This document shows, piece by piece, positions 27,901-37,229 of a stretch of DNA of 64,000 nucleotides. Made by a program: the position numbers and the translations under genes. The notes under the pieces are model-generated. The model had not been told where the DNA came from. It ran no database searches and saw only the letters and a list, made by a program, of their open reading frames with translations. Position 1 is the stretch's first letter. Each line of letters starts with the position of its first letter. This DNA is from Chlamydiota bacterium. GTDB taxonomy: Bacteria; Chlamydiota; Chlamydiia; Chlamydiales; Rhabdochlamydiaceae. Where the stretch lies: contig JAJFMD010000006.1 of assembly GCA_021772335.1 (NCBI GenBank), forward strand, positions 1 to 64,000. Reading direction: 5' to 3'.

Positions 27901-30900
27901 TGCCCAACTTTCATCCTCTTTCGCGTCACTATTGTTTAGTTAAAATGGGTATTCCGGTTAATGAATATATGCGTATCGCAGAGGAAACTCCTGAAGATCA
28001 AAAACGGATCATAAAGGAGCTAAAAACCTGGAGCCCAAAGCGATCCCCGCAATTATTTGTTGTTCTTAATCATGCAGTAACAGGTAAACATTGGGATTTA
28101 GTGAATGCGATTATTGATGTATATGACATCATAAGAGCTAATTTCACAGAAAATCACACCTTACTTCAAGGGCTTTTTCCTTCTGGAGGGAGTCTCGCAT
28201 CATATGTAACTCTTGCAGGTATTTTGATTGATAAAGGTGCAGACGTAAATAAGATTGATTCAAATGGAGAGACGGTGTTGCATGCAGCAGTGCGTGCAGG
28301 TGAAGCATCAATTATTCGGAAGTTAATCGAAAACGGCGCTGATCTAAATATTGCAAGTAAACATGGGGAAACTCCTCTTCAAATCGCTTTAAAACTTCAT
28401 AATACACGACTTGATTTTCCGAGTTTAAATCGAAGCGAAGAGTATGACAAAGAGATTGTTCCTTTGCTTTTAAAAGCCGGTGCAGATCCAATCCTATTAT
28501 ATGAAGATCAACATCTCATTTCTATTCTCTACGGTATCCAAGATCTTAATATTCCATGGATGGAAAATGAGTTTTTAAAAACTGTTTTAACAAAAAATCC
28601 GGCTGAGCAATACCTGTTTTTTGCTGGGCTTTCTGAGAAAGATCAAAAAGTTCAGCTTGATTTTCTTAAAAAGCAATTTCCTAAAAGTTACGATGAAATT
28701 GTTCACGAATTACTTCGTAGGGCAGTTTTGCAAAAGGAAGAAAACTTCCAAATCTCCATGATCTCCTTGCTGTTAGAAAAGGGAGCAAGCCCTAACAAAG
28801 TCAATGCAGTTAATCGAATTCCCATATTATTTCATGCTATTCGTTTTAATCGATTTGAGTTGATTAAACTGCTTGTCAAACATGGCGCCAATGTTAATCA
28901 AAAAGATGGAGAGGGACGTACTCCTCTTTATAAGATGTTTTCAAAAAACCTCTTAGACAAAAGGAGTGAGTGGATTAAAACATTTGAATATTTGATTGAA
29001 AACGGGGCTAACGTAAGTATTCAAGCATCTGGTAAAAAAAATCTCCTGGAAACGGCCGTTGCTTACAAAGAACTCGAGATAGCGCGTCTAATAGCTTCAA
29101 AGGCTCCTAGTTTGTCTATCTGGAAAGAGTTAAAGAATTACAATCAAAATAATGTTGTCAAAACTATAGCGGATGAAATGGGCATTCCGAAGTTTGTGAT
29201 ACATAGTTATTGTGATGAGAAAGATTTAGTCCAACAAGCTTTTTTAGATCTTTCCCTCGAGGAGCGTAAACAGGCTATAAAACAGTTTTCTGGTTCTGAT
29301 TATGAGGATGTCCTCTACAAGATATTAGATAGCAGTATTAAATTTGATGGTGGATTAGAAGATAATGCATTGTTTTTGGCTCTTCTGGATAGTGGCTTAA
29401 ATGTTAATCGAAATACGCCGCTTATTAAATTTTGTGCGAATAAAAACATAAAAATGGTTGAAGAGCTTCTGGTAAGAGGCGCCGATGTCAACCTAACTTC
29501 TCCATTTGGATCTCCTCTCTATCAGGCAGTTAAAGTGAGAAATCAAACTCTTATAAAGAAGCTTCTCGACTATGGTGCAAATATATTTCAACGAATCGAG
29601 GTTGCAAATGAGGTGTTGTTGCACCCGGCATTATATTTTGCTAACGATCAACTACTCCATCAAATATTTCTTCCCTTGCTCAGTCGTGGTGTTAATCGAG
29701 ATATCGAAATGGCTCTTGTTCAAGGAAAGGATGATGAAGCAGCTAACCTTTTAAGTTTGAAAAGCATTGAAGAGCGCGAGCTCATTCTTTCTCAGCTAAA
29801 ATTGGCATATCCTGATTGTGCGGAGATTGACGATTTTATGATCAATTACCGCAATCAAATTGATTTAAAACATTATGCAACAGGACTTGAAGAGGAGATC
29901 CCAGAGCCGTCAAGACCGTGCAGAGTTGAAGAGATGTTTGAATTGCTTGATTGGATTGATTTTAAAGATAAACAGAGTCCTTTTTATCGAGATCCTTCCC
30001 AACTGCGCGTAATGGGAAAAACAATTACCGTATCTCAGCTTCAGCAGCTATTGAAACAGTTGATCAATAATATCAACAACCGCACTAAGGTCGTCGCAAC
30101 GGGAGAATCAGAGCAGGAGTTGGAAGATTTTTACGGGAAGCTTGAAAAACTCATTCAAAACATCATCATTATTTGTTCGAGTGAAAAAACTCCAGAAAAT
30201 GCAGATAAAGCTTTTGCCTTTTTACTCGATTTTGCCGAAGCAGGAACGAAGTGTGGTGCTGCTCATATTGATACTGCTAAGGAGCACCTTGATTTGTTAA
30301 GTGAAAAACCGGCGGCGACTGATTTTAAAACCAGCGTTGAGAAAATTTTAGCAAAGGAAAGGCGTGTTGCTTTGGATAATCGTGTATTAGTTAGCACGCG
30401 TCATCCTGATCCATCAAACATTGCCTCCGAAAAACATGAGAGGCACCAGTTTTTGCAAAAAATAGGAGAAAGTCGAGGGATTCCTGGAATTAGATATACT
30501 GGTGACCCATATGTATATCACCTAGTTTTTAGCAAGGAGATCGCAGAAAAGGCGTTTGATCATGTCTATTCACCTTCCTACATTGCAAGACGTGTTTATG
30601 AAGCGATTGAAAACAGAGAAATTCCTAGAGATGTTATTGCCTACACTCTTCAAGAATTGATGCCCGACGATTGGTTTCCATCAGATTGGGAAGAGGTTCA
30701 AGCTCTCATCTACGGTTACAGAGATGATAAAGAGGCATTAAGAGAGGCTCTTCTTGATTACAATATTGTGTGGGAGGAAGGGAAGACATTAGAGGATGTG
30801 ATTAATGTATACCGAAAACAAGCGTATGTCCTCTCTTTCTATGAGACTGAAGAAGATGAGGAAATAGAGGCAAAGGAAATTGAGGTTCCTGAAGATTGGG

Positions 30901-31184
30901 TCCCTACAGATGGGGCGGGTAATGTGACTGATAATTGGCAGAAAATCATCGCTATTCGAGACACTCCCACTCTAACTCCCGAGAAGAAGGTGCGCAATCT
31001 AGCGATCCATGGCGTGCAATGCACCTCGGCAAATATCAACAAACAAATTGAGGCGCGTCGAAAACTACTTTATGGGCTTTCATTAGAGGAAGGGAAAGAA
31101 AGGGTGGAGTTTAAAGAAAGGCCGTTTAAATTTCAGAGGGTTCCTGAAATCTTAAGAAAATTTGGTGTCTTGCATTCAAGATAA
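24975..31184 (+). CDS. Giant ankyrin-repeat protein with conserved chlamydial-type C-terminal domain (copy 1)
   Basis: A 2069-residue protein with no signal peptide or membrane helix. The N-terminal 70 residues (MSVPSDFDR, DLPFAQNMISLF, HLDLIEKAIAVAPE) match its neighbour downstream. Ankyrin repeats fill most of residues 85-1590 (for example VEALLVKGANPNYVDDGG, GETVLHAAVRAG). Blocks of repeats are separated by a recurring non-ankyrin motif like SxEERKxxIxQLKxxxP at roughly residues 641, 963, 1004, 1218, 1425 and 1595. From about 1630 to the end lies a non-ankyrin domain (IPEPSRPCRVEEM, LDWIDFKDKQSPFYRDP, VVATGESEQELEDFYGKLE, EKHERHQFLQKIGESRGI) that I cannot name. The family and size suggest a secreted host-interacting effector, but no export signal can be shown. 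No good ribosome binding site precedes the ATG. Confidence 0.9.
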   Translation: MSVPSDFDRICLEVRESSIKQLQEHAQKDLPFAQNMISLFGQQTQEWKAAHLDLIEKAIAVAPEGSDYAPLITFIMTLGDEDKRACLDHALRNSVIAGNQDLVEALLVKGANPNYVDDGGLNVFSHAIKSESDGILELLLEESDQLPSSSKDQNGDSFYHLIFTYPNRKNVLKIFNEKKWPFDFSPNNEGTSPFELLIKNDNVQFALLRAEDVFKQYDQGDELRDLFQEKPVLVEKIARYLKKRPTFKGDYYVFFFTVLPDSLFKNQEIQEFLHVFFKHPKYFDEALGNSCEYGAREFANALINMGATLNLEENLYSAIENGYQELALDLIRHGMAHDIWVEGKELLNFAVLKKMPKVVAEIIKSKNINIKGFDGANALFEAVDLGEVESVKILLNAGANPNHISEKDEYALHKAINNLIRIKKEFPDDNESLEVTIQIIKLLVKSGADCNQLDVSGINPFHQIWTVENQDLAIDLIPYIKNINQYDRHGATPLINACDKGLTNLALALLDRKDIDVDLQSEPRKSTALHSAVALWNKKIITKLIEKKANLYIRNVYGGIPIFYAGNKDILQQLLDADPKLIFSMNNSGQLLNEMLSENLEEQITEQDLIKMLKPEALEEIKIYQFLSSESPGIEYLKDELFKKTKSDRKDIIDNIKKLIGEYQSFEYAMAIVQGAVNYDDFDYAEIAFELSDFNIPDEDGVVPLHAILKNPTFTRSQGVTHKIINYFITNRIGINAVNNDGETALIIAAKRGLIGITNQLIAQGVNLNCKNKSGKTALDYAVERDELENVDVLIKAGAYLNTRDNENGTLLIKSIKAGYYKTAMRLLEEEIDLNKSNGDQKSPLMHALECAWSTDVSSQNYHRLHQIIIALIKRSNLNLQDKNGFTALFYASSLHSDIALALIEKGIDLQIKEKDREIALFQTRNKEVIEAMIKKDPELLRFFNKSNQSAIDYLFNDIYKVTAEQEKMQILEKLLPNFHPLSRHYCLVKMGIPVNEYMRIAEETPEDQKRIIKELKTWSPKRSPQLFVVLNHAVTGKHWDLVNAIIDVYDIIRANFTENHTLLQGLFPSGGSLASYVTLAGILIDKGADVNKIDSNGETVLHAAVRAGEASIIRKLIENGADLNIASKHGETPLQIALKLHNTRLDFPSLNRSEEYDKEIVPLLLKAGADPILLYEDQHLISILYGIQDLNIPWMENEFLKTVLTKNPAEQYLFFAGLSEKDQKVQLDFLKKQFPKSYDEIVHELLRRAVLQKEENFQISMISLLLEKGASPNKVNAVNRIPILFHAIRFNRFELIKLLVKHGANVNQKDGEGRTPLYKMFSKNLLDKRSEWIKTFEYLIENGANVSIQASGKKNLLETAVAYKELEIARLIASKAPSLSIWKELKNYNQNNVVKTIADEMGIPKFVIHSYCDEKDLVQQAFLDLSLEERKQAIKQFSGSDYEDVLYKILDSSIKFDGGLEDNALFLALLDSGLNVNRNTPLIKFCANKNIKMVEELLVRGADVNLTSPFGSPLYQAVKVRNQTLIKKLLDYGANIFQRIEVANEVLLHPALYFANDQLLHQIFLPLLSRGVNRDIEMALVQGKDDEAANLLSLKSIEERELILSQLKLAYPDCAEIDDFMINYRNQIDLKHYATGLEEEIPEPSRPCRVEEMFELLDWIDFKDKQSPFYRDPSQLRVMGKTITVSQLQQLLKQLINNINNRTKVVATGESEQELEDFYGKLEKLIQNIIIICSSEKTPENADKAFAFLLDFAEAGTKCGAAHIDTAKEHLDLLSEKPAATDFKTSVEKILAKERRVALDNRVLVSTRHPDPSNIASEKHERHQFLQKIGESRGIPGIRYTGDPYVYHLVFSKEIAEKAFDHVYSPSYIARRVYEAIENREIPRDVIAYTLQELMPDDWFPSDWEEVQALIYGYRDDKEALREALLDYNIVWEEGKTLEDVINVYRKQAYVLSFYETEEDEEIEAKEIEVPEDWVPTDGAGNVTDNWQKIIAIRDTPTLTPEKKVRNLAIHGVQCTSANINKQIEARRKLLYGLSLEEGKERVEFKERPFKFQRVPEILRKFGVLHSR

Positions 31185-31283
31185 TTTCAAATAAAACATT
31201 TAAATACGCGAGATCGTCATCTTCACTTAGCATTAAACTCTTTATGTAATTAAAAACATACATTGATTGCGTAGGCAATGAGT

Positions 31284-31312
31284 TTGGATTTTTATTTTGT
31301 TTAGATTATTAT
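31284..31312 (+). promoter_or_regulatory. Promoter of the second ankyrin gene
   Basis: TTGGAT (31284-31289), exact 17-base spacer, TATTAT (31307-31312), 26 bases before the ATG at 31339. Confidence 0.6.
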
Positions 31313-31338
31313 AAAAACAAAAACAACAAGTTAATATT

Positions 31339-34300
31339 ATGTCTGCTCCTTCAAATTTTGATCGCGTTATTAGAGAAGTTAAATTTAGTACTACAGATGC
31401 CCTGAGAGAGCATCTAACACAAGATTTGTCATTTGCTCGAGATGTTATTCAACAGTTTGATCAAAAAGATCGAGATTGGAAAATGCAACATCTTTCTCTA
31501 ATTGAAAAGGTAATATCCGTTGCTCCTAAAGACAGTAATGTCGCAGTACTGATCACTTTTATTAGTACTTTAGAAGGAGCGGAGAGGCAAACCCATGTTG
31601 GTCGTATTTTAAAAGATAGTGTCAGAATGGGTAACTTTGATTTAGTTAAAGTATTGATTGAAGAGCATAATGCTGATCCTAATTTTGTTGATGAAGAAGG
31701 ATTAAACGTTTTTTCTCATGCAGTCAAAGCCGAGCAGCATGATATTCTGATGTTTTTATTGAATTCGAGCAACACTTCTCCAGGGTCCTCAACGGATAGT
31801 GAAGGAAATAGTTTTTACCATTTCATCTGTTCTTACCCCCAGAATGCTGAAGTATTAGAGCTGCTTTTAAATAAAAAGTTTCCTTTTAGTTTTGCAGAAA
31901 ATAAGAATGGAGATTCTCCTTTTCAACGTTTAGTTGAAAATCAAAACACGCATTATGCCGTTCAATTTGCTATAAATAGTCAAAAACAAGACAGAGATTA
32001 TAGCTTTGAAGTAAAAGAAGTTTTTGAACGAAATCCAGAGACAGCATTAGCTGTTGCGGCATATCTAAGAGATAACATTTTAGAACAGTTGGATGCTGTT
32101 ACGTGGTTTTTAAGTAAAATTCCTGAAGAGTTATTTGAGAAAGATGAAATAAAGCCTATTGTTGAAGGTTATTTTTCTCATGTTACTGAGTTATCCCACC
32201 CTTTATTTGAAGCGTGTACTTTTAGAAATAGAAAATTTGCACAACTTCTTTTGGAAAAGGGTGTAGTTGTAAGTTCTGATCATTTGGCTACAGCTACAGA
32301 TTACGGAAGCACACAATTGGCGATTGATTTGATTCAACATTGTGTAGATATAAAAGAGGCTGCAAAACGGGGAGCATCTTTGCTTGTTTTTGCAGTTTCA
32401 TGTGGTAATGTCGAAGTCACTCGTGCACTTATTCAAAGTGGACAATGCGATATTAGAGGCCGTGAAGGGGAAGAAGCTCTTTTTAGCGCTATTGATAATG
32501 AAAAACTCGAGATAGTTGATCTATTATTAACAGCGGGGGTAAATCCAAATCGAAAAAATGAAGATGGGACTACTCTTTTAATGTGTGCGTGTATAAAGAA
32601 AAATCCTGAAATTGCCCTTAGACTGCTTGACTGTAATAATATAGAGGTCGATGCTCAACTAATTGATACTACAGCTTTACATTACGCTGCACAGCTCAAT
32701 CTTCAAACTGTTGTTGCTAAATTAATTGCAAAAAAGGCGAATCTTTATATTCGCAATATGCTTGGAGATATACCTGCTTTTTTAACAACAAATGCCGACA
32801 TCATTCGAGAATTTATCCAAGCCGATCCCAAAATTATTTATTCTACTAATGACGCAAACGAGACGTTATTGGAATTTTTTAGCGAGTATGTGTCTATACC
32901 CTCAATGATTGATCCGGATGTTCTTCAGGAAATAGAAATTTATCGTCTTCTAAATTCAGATTTTGCTCAAAATCTACGACAAAAAAGCGTAGCTGAGCGT
33001 CAAAATATCATCGAAAATATTAAGAAATTACACAGTGAAAAAGCATTACAATCTTGTGCATACAACTTTCTAAATATCGCAGAGGTAGAGGAAGATCTCG
33101 AATATGTGAATATGGCTTGTGAGTTATATGATCTTAATATTGTGGATGGAGGAAGTACGTTTTTGAACAATTTCTTAGCAGGTTTCAATTCTACTACAGC
33201 AACAAAAGGAACGAAAAGCATTATTAATCAATTGATAACAAAGCGTTTAGGAATAAATCATGTCAATTCTTCTCAAGAGACACCGCTGATTCTTGCAGTA
33301 AAAAATGGAAACATTGAAGCTGCGCTACTTCTCATTGAGCAAAGGGTGAATTTAAATCACAAAGATTCTGATGGTAATGATGCAATACATTGTGCGGTTA
33401 AAAATGGTGATCTGATCATTGTTGATGCTTTATGCAAAGCGGGAGCATTTTTAAATTCACGAAATAGAATGAATGACACTCCCTTTTCAGCAAGTATTCG
33501 CGATCAACGTTTTGATATTGCCTTGAGACTACTTCAAGAGGAAAGTTGTGATGTCAATCGCTTTATAGTTACTCCTCCTTTGATAGCCTTGCTGCTTTCT
33601 ATAGGTGCTGATAGTGAAAACGAACCAAAAATTATCGCATTGATTGAGCAGTTGAGCAAAAAGGCTGATCTCAATCTCAGAACCAGCGATGGAAGGACAG
33701 CTTTGCATTATGTGAGTCGATATTCCGCAAAGTTTGCTCTCGATTTTATTGAGTTAGGCGCTGATCTTAGAATTAAAGATAATGATGGATCCATCCCTCT
33801 AGTTAATGCAGCAAATGTAAAAAATAAAGACATTATCAAAGCTATGATTACTAAGGATCCAGGACTCTTAAGCCTAGCAGTGAGTTCTGAGGATCCTACG
33901 CGCATTTTAGATTTTCTATTTGAAAAAGTTTATTCCGTTCAGAGTTTTGAGGATAAAGAAAGGGTATTGCAAGATTTGTTGCCTGATTTTCACCCCTTTT
34001 CACGCCATGCTTTCATCAATAAAATGCAAATAGATTCTAAGGAATACTTGCAAATTTCTAATGATTCCCCTGATGTTCAAAGAAAAATATTAAAAGAACT
34101 CAAACTTTGGGAAGATCAAAAGACACCTTGGTATTTAGGTGCCCTAATCGCTGCAATCGAAAATGATCGAGAAGATTTTGCCAAAATGATCATTGATGAG
34201 AATCAACTAATTCAAGATCCATCCTTTTTCCACAATCTCTTGGGACAAATAGAACAAAACCCTTCAATGCAGCGCGTAATTGAATTTTTGATAGATCAAG

Positions 34301-36978
34301 GTGTTAATGTCAATTCGACTGGTCTTAGTGGAGATGCTCCTTTACATTTAGTTTTACGCGCTAAAATTCCTGAGGATCTTAAGTCTAGAATTGTCAGAAA
34401 ACTGATCTCCAAAAATGCGAATGTAAATGCAATGAATCAAAATTCACAAACTCCTTTATCAGTTGCTTTAGGGAGGAAAGATAATGATATATTAAGTGTA
34501 TTGATCGAAGCTGGAGCTGATCCATTACCTTACAGAAATGATCCCTATTTCATGGATTTTTTTAAAAATGCATCTAATCTCAATACTCCGTTGATAAAAA
34601 ACCTTATTTTTGAAGCGTTTTTTCGTGGATACCAAAACAAGAATCAGTTCGTAAAAGATCGCTTATCTTCAGAAGATCAAAGGAAGGCGCTAACTGAACT
34701 CAAAGAAAAATGCCCTTTAGAATTTGAAAATGTTTTGAATGAACTGTTTTATTCAGAATTCATTTCCCCTCCAGGATTCGGGCAAAAGGATATTAATCTG
34801 CTCACTCTTCTACTTGAGATGGGAGCAGATGCCAATAACGCCATTCCGGGTGATAAATCTTTCTTATTTATTGCAATTTCTGGAAATCTTCCGGATGTAG
34901 CTCGGTTATTGATAGAACATGGAGCAAATGTAAATCATAAAAATGAGAAAGAGCAAACTGTGATGCATTACATGTTTTCTCAGGATGTGCTTTCTCTTTC
35001 TCGTAATGATTGGGAGGTATTATTTCAACTTCTTGTTTCCAATCATGCTAACGTCAATTCAGTCGATAATCAATATCAAACTCCGTTAAATATTGCGATT
35101 GAACTAGGAGAACTTGAAAAAGCACGACTATTGATTCGGGCTGGAGCTGATATATTCATTGGAGATGATGTAATGAACTATGACTCAAATGATACAGTTA
35201 AAACATTGGTCGATGAGATGAGTATGCCGCAGTTTATTGTTGATTATCTTTCGGAAGAATATCAAGAAGAGAGAAGCTCTTTTTTAGCACTCTCTGCTGA
35301 TGAACGTAAGGCGGCGATTAAACAATTTTCCAGTCCAGAATATGAAAACTTTCTCTATAACAACATCATAGTCGATGCTGTGCAAAGCATCGAAGATGGA
35401 CCTGAGGCTGAAGAATTTTTATTGGCTTTATTTGATAGTGGCTTAGATATAAATAAAAAGTTTGATGTTTTGTTTCATTTATTTGAGGAAAGTCAGGACA
35501 ACCTTGCTAAAGCGCTAATAGCAAAAGGTGCTGATATTAATCGTGATCTCGGCAATGGGCCTCTACTATATTTAGCATTAACTCATAATCGTATGGATTT
35601 AGTGCAGTATCTTTTGGATCATGGGGCAAATCCTTTTCAACAAATGACACCCTCTCCAGAGATTCGTGAAAGAAAATCAATACTATCTCATATTAATAGT
35701 GGAAGTTATCAAATCATAGGGCAGTTTGCGAATTTATGTAGAAAAGGTATCGATTTTGATATTTTAAGTTTATTACTGTTGGGAAATTTTGATGGAGCCA
35801 GAGATCTTCTAAATACAAAAAGTGTTCAAAAAAGAGAAGAAATTCTTTCTCAGCTAAAAGCTGCTTATCCTAATTTTGATGAAATCGATAATTTTATTCT
35901 TAATTATCAAAATGAAATCGATTTAATTCATTACTCAAAGGGTATAGAAGATCCCATTCCCGAACCTTCGAGGTCCTGTGATGTAAATCAATTGATGAAT
36001 TTTTTAGATTGGGTTGATTTTACAGATAAGGGGAGTCCTTATTATCGCAATCCTGAAAGTTTAAGTGTTATGGGAGAAGGGATTTCACCTAATCAACTCA
36101 GAGATCAATTACAAAGACTGATCAGCAATATTAAGAATCGTACTCGCGTGATAGCCACTGGAGAAACACCACAAGAATTAGAAGAATTTTATAGTAAACT
36201 CGAAAAACTCCTCCAAAACATCATTATTGCTTGCGAGCAAAAAACAGTTGATAATTTCGATAAAATTTTTACATTTTTGCTTGATTTTGCCAGTGCCGGA
36301 CAACTCTGTGGTACAGCTCATATTGATGTGGTCAAAGAACATTTTGATCTTTTAAACAGCAAACCTGCTGCAACAAATTTCGAAGCGAGAGTGAATCAAA
36401 TTTTAGCTCGAGAAAGACGCTCTGTTTTGGAGAACGATGTTATGGTAAGTTTTCGCAATCCCGATCCTGAAAGTGAGGGCAATGAGAAGCATGAGAGACA
36501 TCAATATCTTTCCCTGATTGGAGAAAGTCGTGGAATTTCAGGAGTGACCTATGAAGGTGATGCTTATGTATATCATCGCGGTTTGACAAAAAAAACAGCT
36601 GAAAATCAGTTTGATCATGTTTATTCAGCAGCTTACATAGTCCATCGCATCAATCGAGCGATCGATACCAAAGAAATCGATTCTGATATTATTGACTATT
36701 GGTTGATGTCGAGTAACAATATACCAGATGATTGGCAGCGCTTAGATTGGAATGATATTCAGCAAGCTATAGATGGAAAATCTGAAGAAGAACAACGCAA
36801 AATTTTAGAAAGTGAACCTTTTTGGATTCGTTGTCCAAAAGACAAAACAATCGAAGAAGCTCTTGCATCTGATCGTCAAATTGAATTCAAAAATAGCTTC
36901 TATGATGATGATGGGAAATTCCGAGGTGAAAAAGTTCCTGAAATTTTAAGGCTAATCGGAGTTTTACACGAAAGATGA
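31339..36978 (+). CDS. Giant ankyrin-repeat protein with conserved C-terminal domain (copy 2)
   Basis: A 1879-residue tandem paralogue of the preceding gene, similar along its whole length: N-terminus MSAPSNFDRVIRE, DLSFARDVIQQF, ankyrin repeats over about residues 85-1490, the same six spacer motifs (near residues 549, 870, 912, 1110, 1320 and 1495; for example LSADERKAAIKQFSSPEYEN and EILSQLKAAYPNFDEID), and the same C-terminal domain from about 1527 (IPEPSRSCDVNQL, LDWVDFTDKGSPYYRNP, IATGETPQELEEFYSKLE, EKHERHQYLSLIGESRGI). The C-terminal domain is more conserved than the ankyrin body. The copy is about 190 residues shorter, with losses both in the ankyrin region and near the C-terminus. 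Own promoter at 31284-31312. Likely effector, by inference. Confidence 0.9.
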   Translation: MSAPSNFDRVIREVKFSTTDALREHLTQDLSFARDVIQQFDQKDRDWKMQHLSLIEKVISVAPKDSNVAVLITFISTLEGAERQTHVGRILKDSVRMGNFDLVKVLIEEHNADPNFVDEEGLNVFSHAVKAEQHDILMFLLNSSNTSPGSSTDSEGNSFYHFICSYPQNAEVLELLLNKKFPFSFAENKNGDSPFQRLVENQNTHYAVQFAINSQKQDRDYSFEVKEVFERNPETALAVAAYLRDNILEQLDAVTWFLSKIPEELFEKDEIKPIVEGYFSHVTELSHPLFEACTFRNRKFAQLLLEKGVVVSSDHLATATDYGSTQLAIDLIQHCVDIKEAAKRGASLLVFAVSCGNVEVTRALIQSGQCDIRGREGEEALFSAIDNEKLEIVDLLLTAGVNPNRKNEDGTTLLMCACIKKNPEIALRLLDCNNIEVDAQLIDTTALHYAAQLNLQTVVAKLIAKKANLYIRNMLGDIPAFLTTNADIIREFIQADPKIIYSTNDANETLLEFFSEYVSIPSMIDPDVLQEIEIYRLLNSDFAQNLRQKSVAERQNIIENIKKLHSEKALQSCAYNFLNIAEVEEDLEYVNMACELYDLNIVDGGSTFLNNFLAGFNSTTATKGTKSIINQLITKRLGINHVNSSQETPLILAVKNGNIEAALLLIEQRVNLNHKDSDGNDAIHCAVKNGDLIIVDALCKAGAFLNSRNRMNDTPFSASIRDQRFDIALRLLQEESCDVNRFIVTPPLIALLLSIGADSENEPKIIALIEQLSKKADLNLRTSDGRTALHYVSRYSAKFALDFIELGADLRIKDNDGSIPLVNAANVKNKDIIKAMITKDPGLLSLAVSSEDPTRILDFLFEKVYSVQSFEDKERVLQDLLPDFHPFSRHAFINKMQIDSKEYLQISNDSPDVQRKILKELKLWEDQKTPWYLGALIAAIENDREDFAKMIIDENQLIQDPSFFHNLLGQIEQNPSMQRVIEFLIDQGVNVNSTGLSGDAPLHLVLRAKIPEDLKSRIVRKLISKNANVNAMNQNSQTPLSVALGRKDNDILSVLIEAGADPLPYRNDPYFMDFFKNASNLNTPLIKNLIFEAFFRGYQNKNQFVKDRLSSEDQRKALTELKEKCPLEFENVLNELFYSEFISPPGFGQKDINLLTLLLEMGADANNAIPGDKSFLFIAISGNLPDVARLLIEHGANVNHKNEKEQTVMHYMFSQDVLSLSRNDWEVLFQLLVSNHANVNSVDNQYQTPLNIAIELGELEKARLLIRAGADIFIGDDVMNYDSNDTVKTLVDEMSMPQFIVDYLSEEYQEERSSFLALSADERKAAIKQFSSPEYENFLYNNIIVDAVQSIEDGPEAEEFLLALFDSGLDINKKFDVLFHLFEESQDNLAKALIAKGADINRDLGNGPLLYLALTHNRMDLVQYLLDHGANPFQQMTPSPEIRERKSILSHINSGSYQIIGQFANLCRKGIDFDILSLLLLGNFDGARDLLNTKSVQKREEILSQLKAAYPNFDEIDNFILNYQNEIDLIHYSKGIEDPIPEPSRSCDVNQLMNFLDWVDFTDKGSPYYRNPESLSVMGEGISPNQLRDQLQRLISNIKNRTRVIATGETPQELEEFYSKLEKLLQNIIIACEQKTVDNFDKIFTFLLDFASAGQLCGTAHIDVVKEHFDLLNSKPAATNFEARVNQILARERRSVLENDVMVSFRNPDPESEGNEKHERHQYLSLIGESRGISGVTYEGDAYVYHRGLTKKTAENQFDHVYSAAYIVHRINRAIDTKEIDSDIIDYWLMSSNNIPDDWQRLDWNDIQQAIDGKSEEEQRKILESEPFWIRCPKDKTIEEALASDRQIEFKNSFYDDDGKFRGEKVPEILRLIGVLHER

Positions 36979-36981
36979 GAA

Positions 36982-37010
36982 AGCCCAGATAATTTTTAGC
37001 TATCAGGGCT
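36982..37010 (+). terminator. Hairpin after the second ankyrin gene
   Basis: AGCCC-A-GATA (36982-36991) pairs with TATC-A-GGGCT (37001-37010), four bases after the stop. No T-run follows, so termination is uncertain. Confidence 0.45.
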
Positions 37011-37018
37011 GAGATCAT

Positions 37019-37099
37019 TTAGTTCAAGACTTCAAGAGATTCTTGTTTATCAGAAATATCCAATGCAGTTTGAGGTGACTTCTCCCGATTCTTTATCAG
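37019..37099 (-). pseudogene. Ankyrin-like 3' shard on the opposite strand
   Basis: Read on the minus strand this gives LIKNREKSPQTALDISDKQ followed by ESLEVLN and a stop. This fits the end of an ankyrin repeat (xTALDIxxxxxxLEVL). It is only 26 codons with no start, so it is at best the relic of a lost ankyrin gene; chance resemblance cannot be excluded. Confidence 0.35.
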
Positions 37100-37229
37100 A
37101 CGCCGAAAACTGCTCTATGAGATTTCTCTAGAAGAAGGGAAAGAAAAAGCAGAGCATAAGGATAGACCTGTTAAATTTGATAAAGTTCCTGAACTCCTAA
37201 GAAAATTTGAGATTCTGCATGAGAGATAG
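37095..37229 (+). pseudogene. 3' remnant of a third ankyrin-family gene
   Basis: The 42 codons from 37101 to the TAG at 37227-37229 read RRKLLYEISLEEGKEKAE...DRPVKFDKVPELLRKFEILHER. This matches the last 40 residues of the protein at 24975-31184 (RRKLLYGLSLEEGKERVE...RPFKFQRVPEILRKFGVLHSR) almost position for position. In-frame upstream there is a stop at 37071-37073 and no start codon, so only the tail survives. It is closer to copy 1 than to copy 2 in this segment. It records a past third copy or a partial tandem duplication. Confidence 0.85.
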
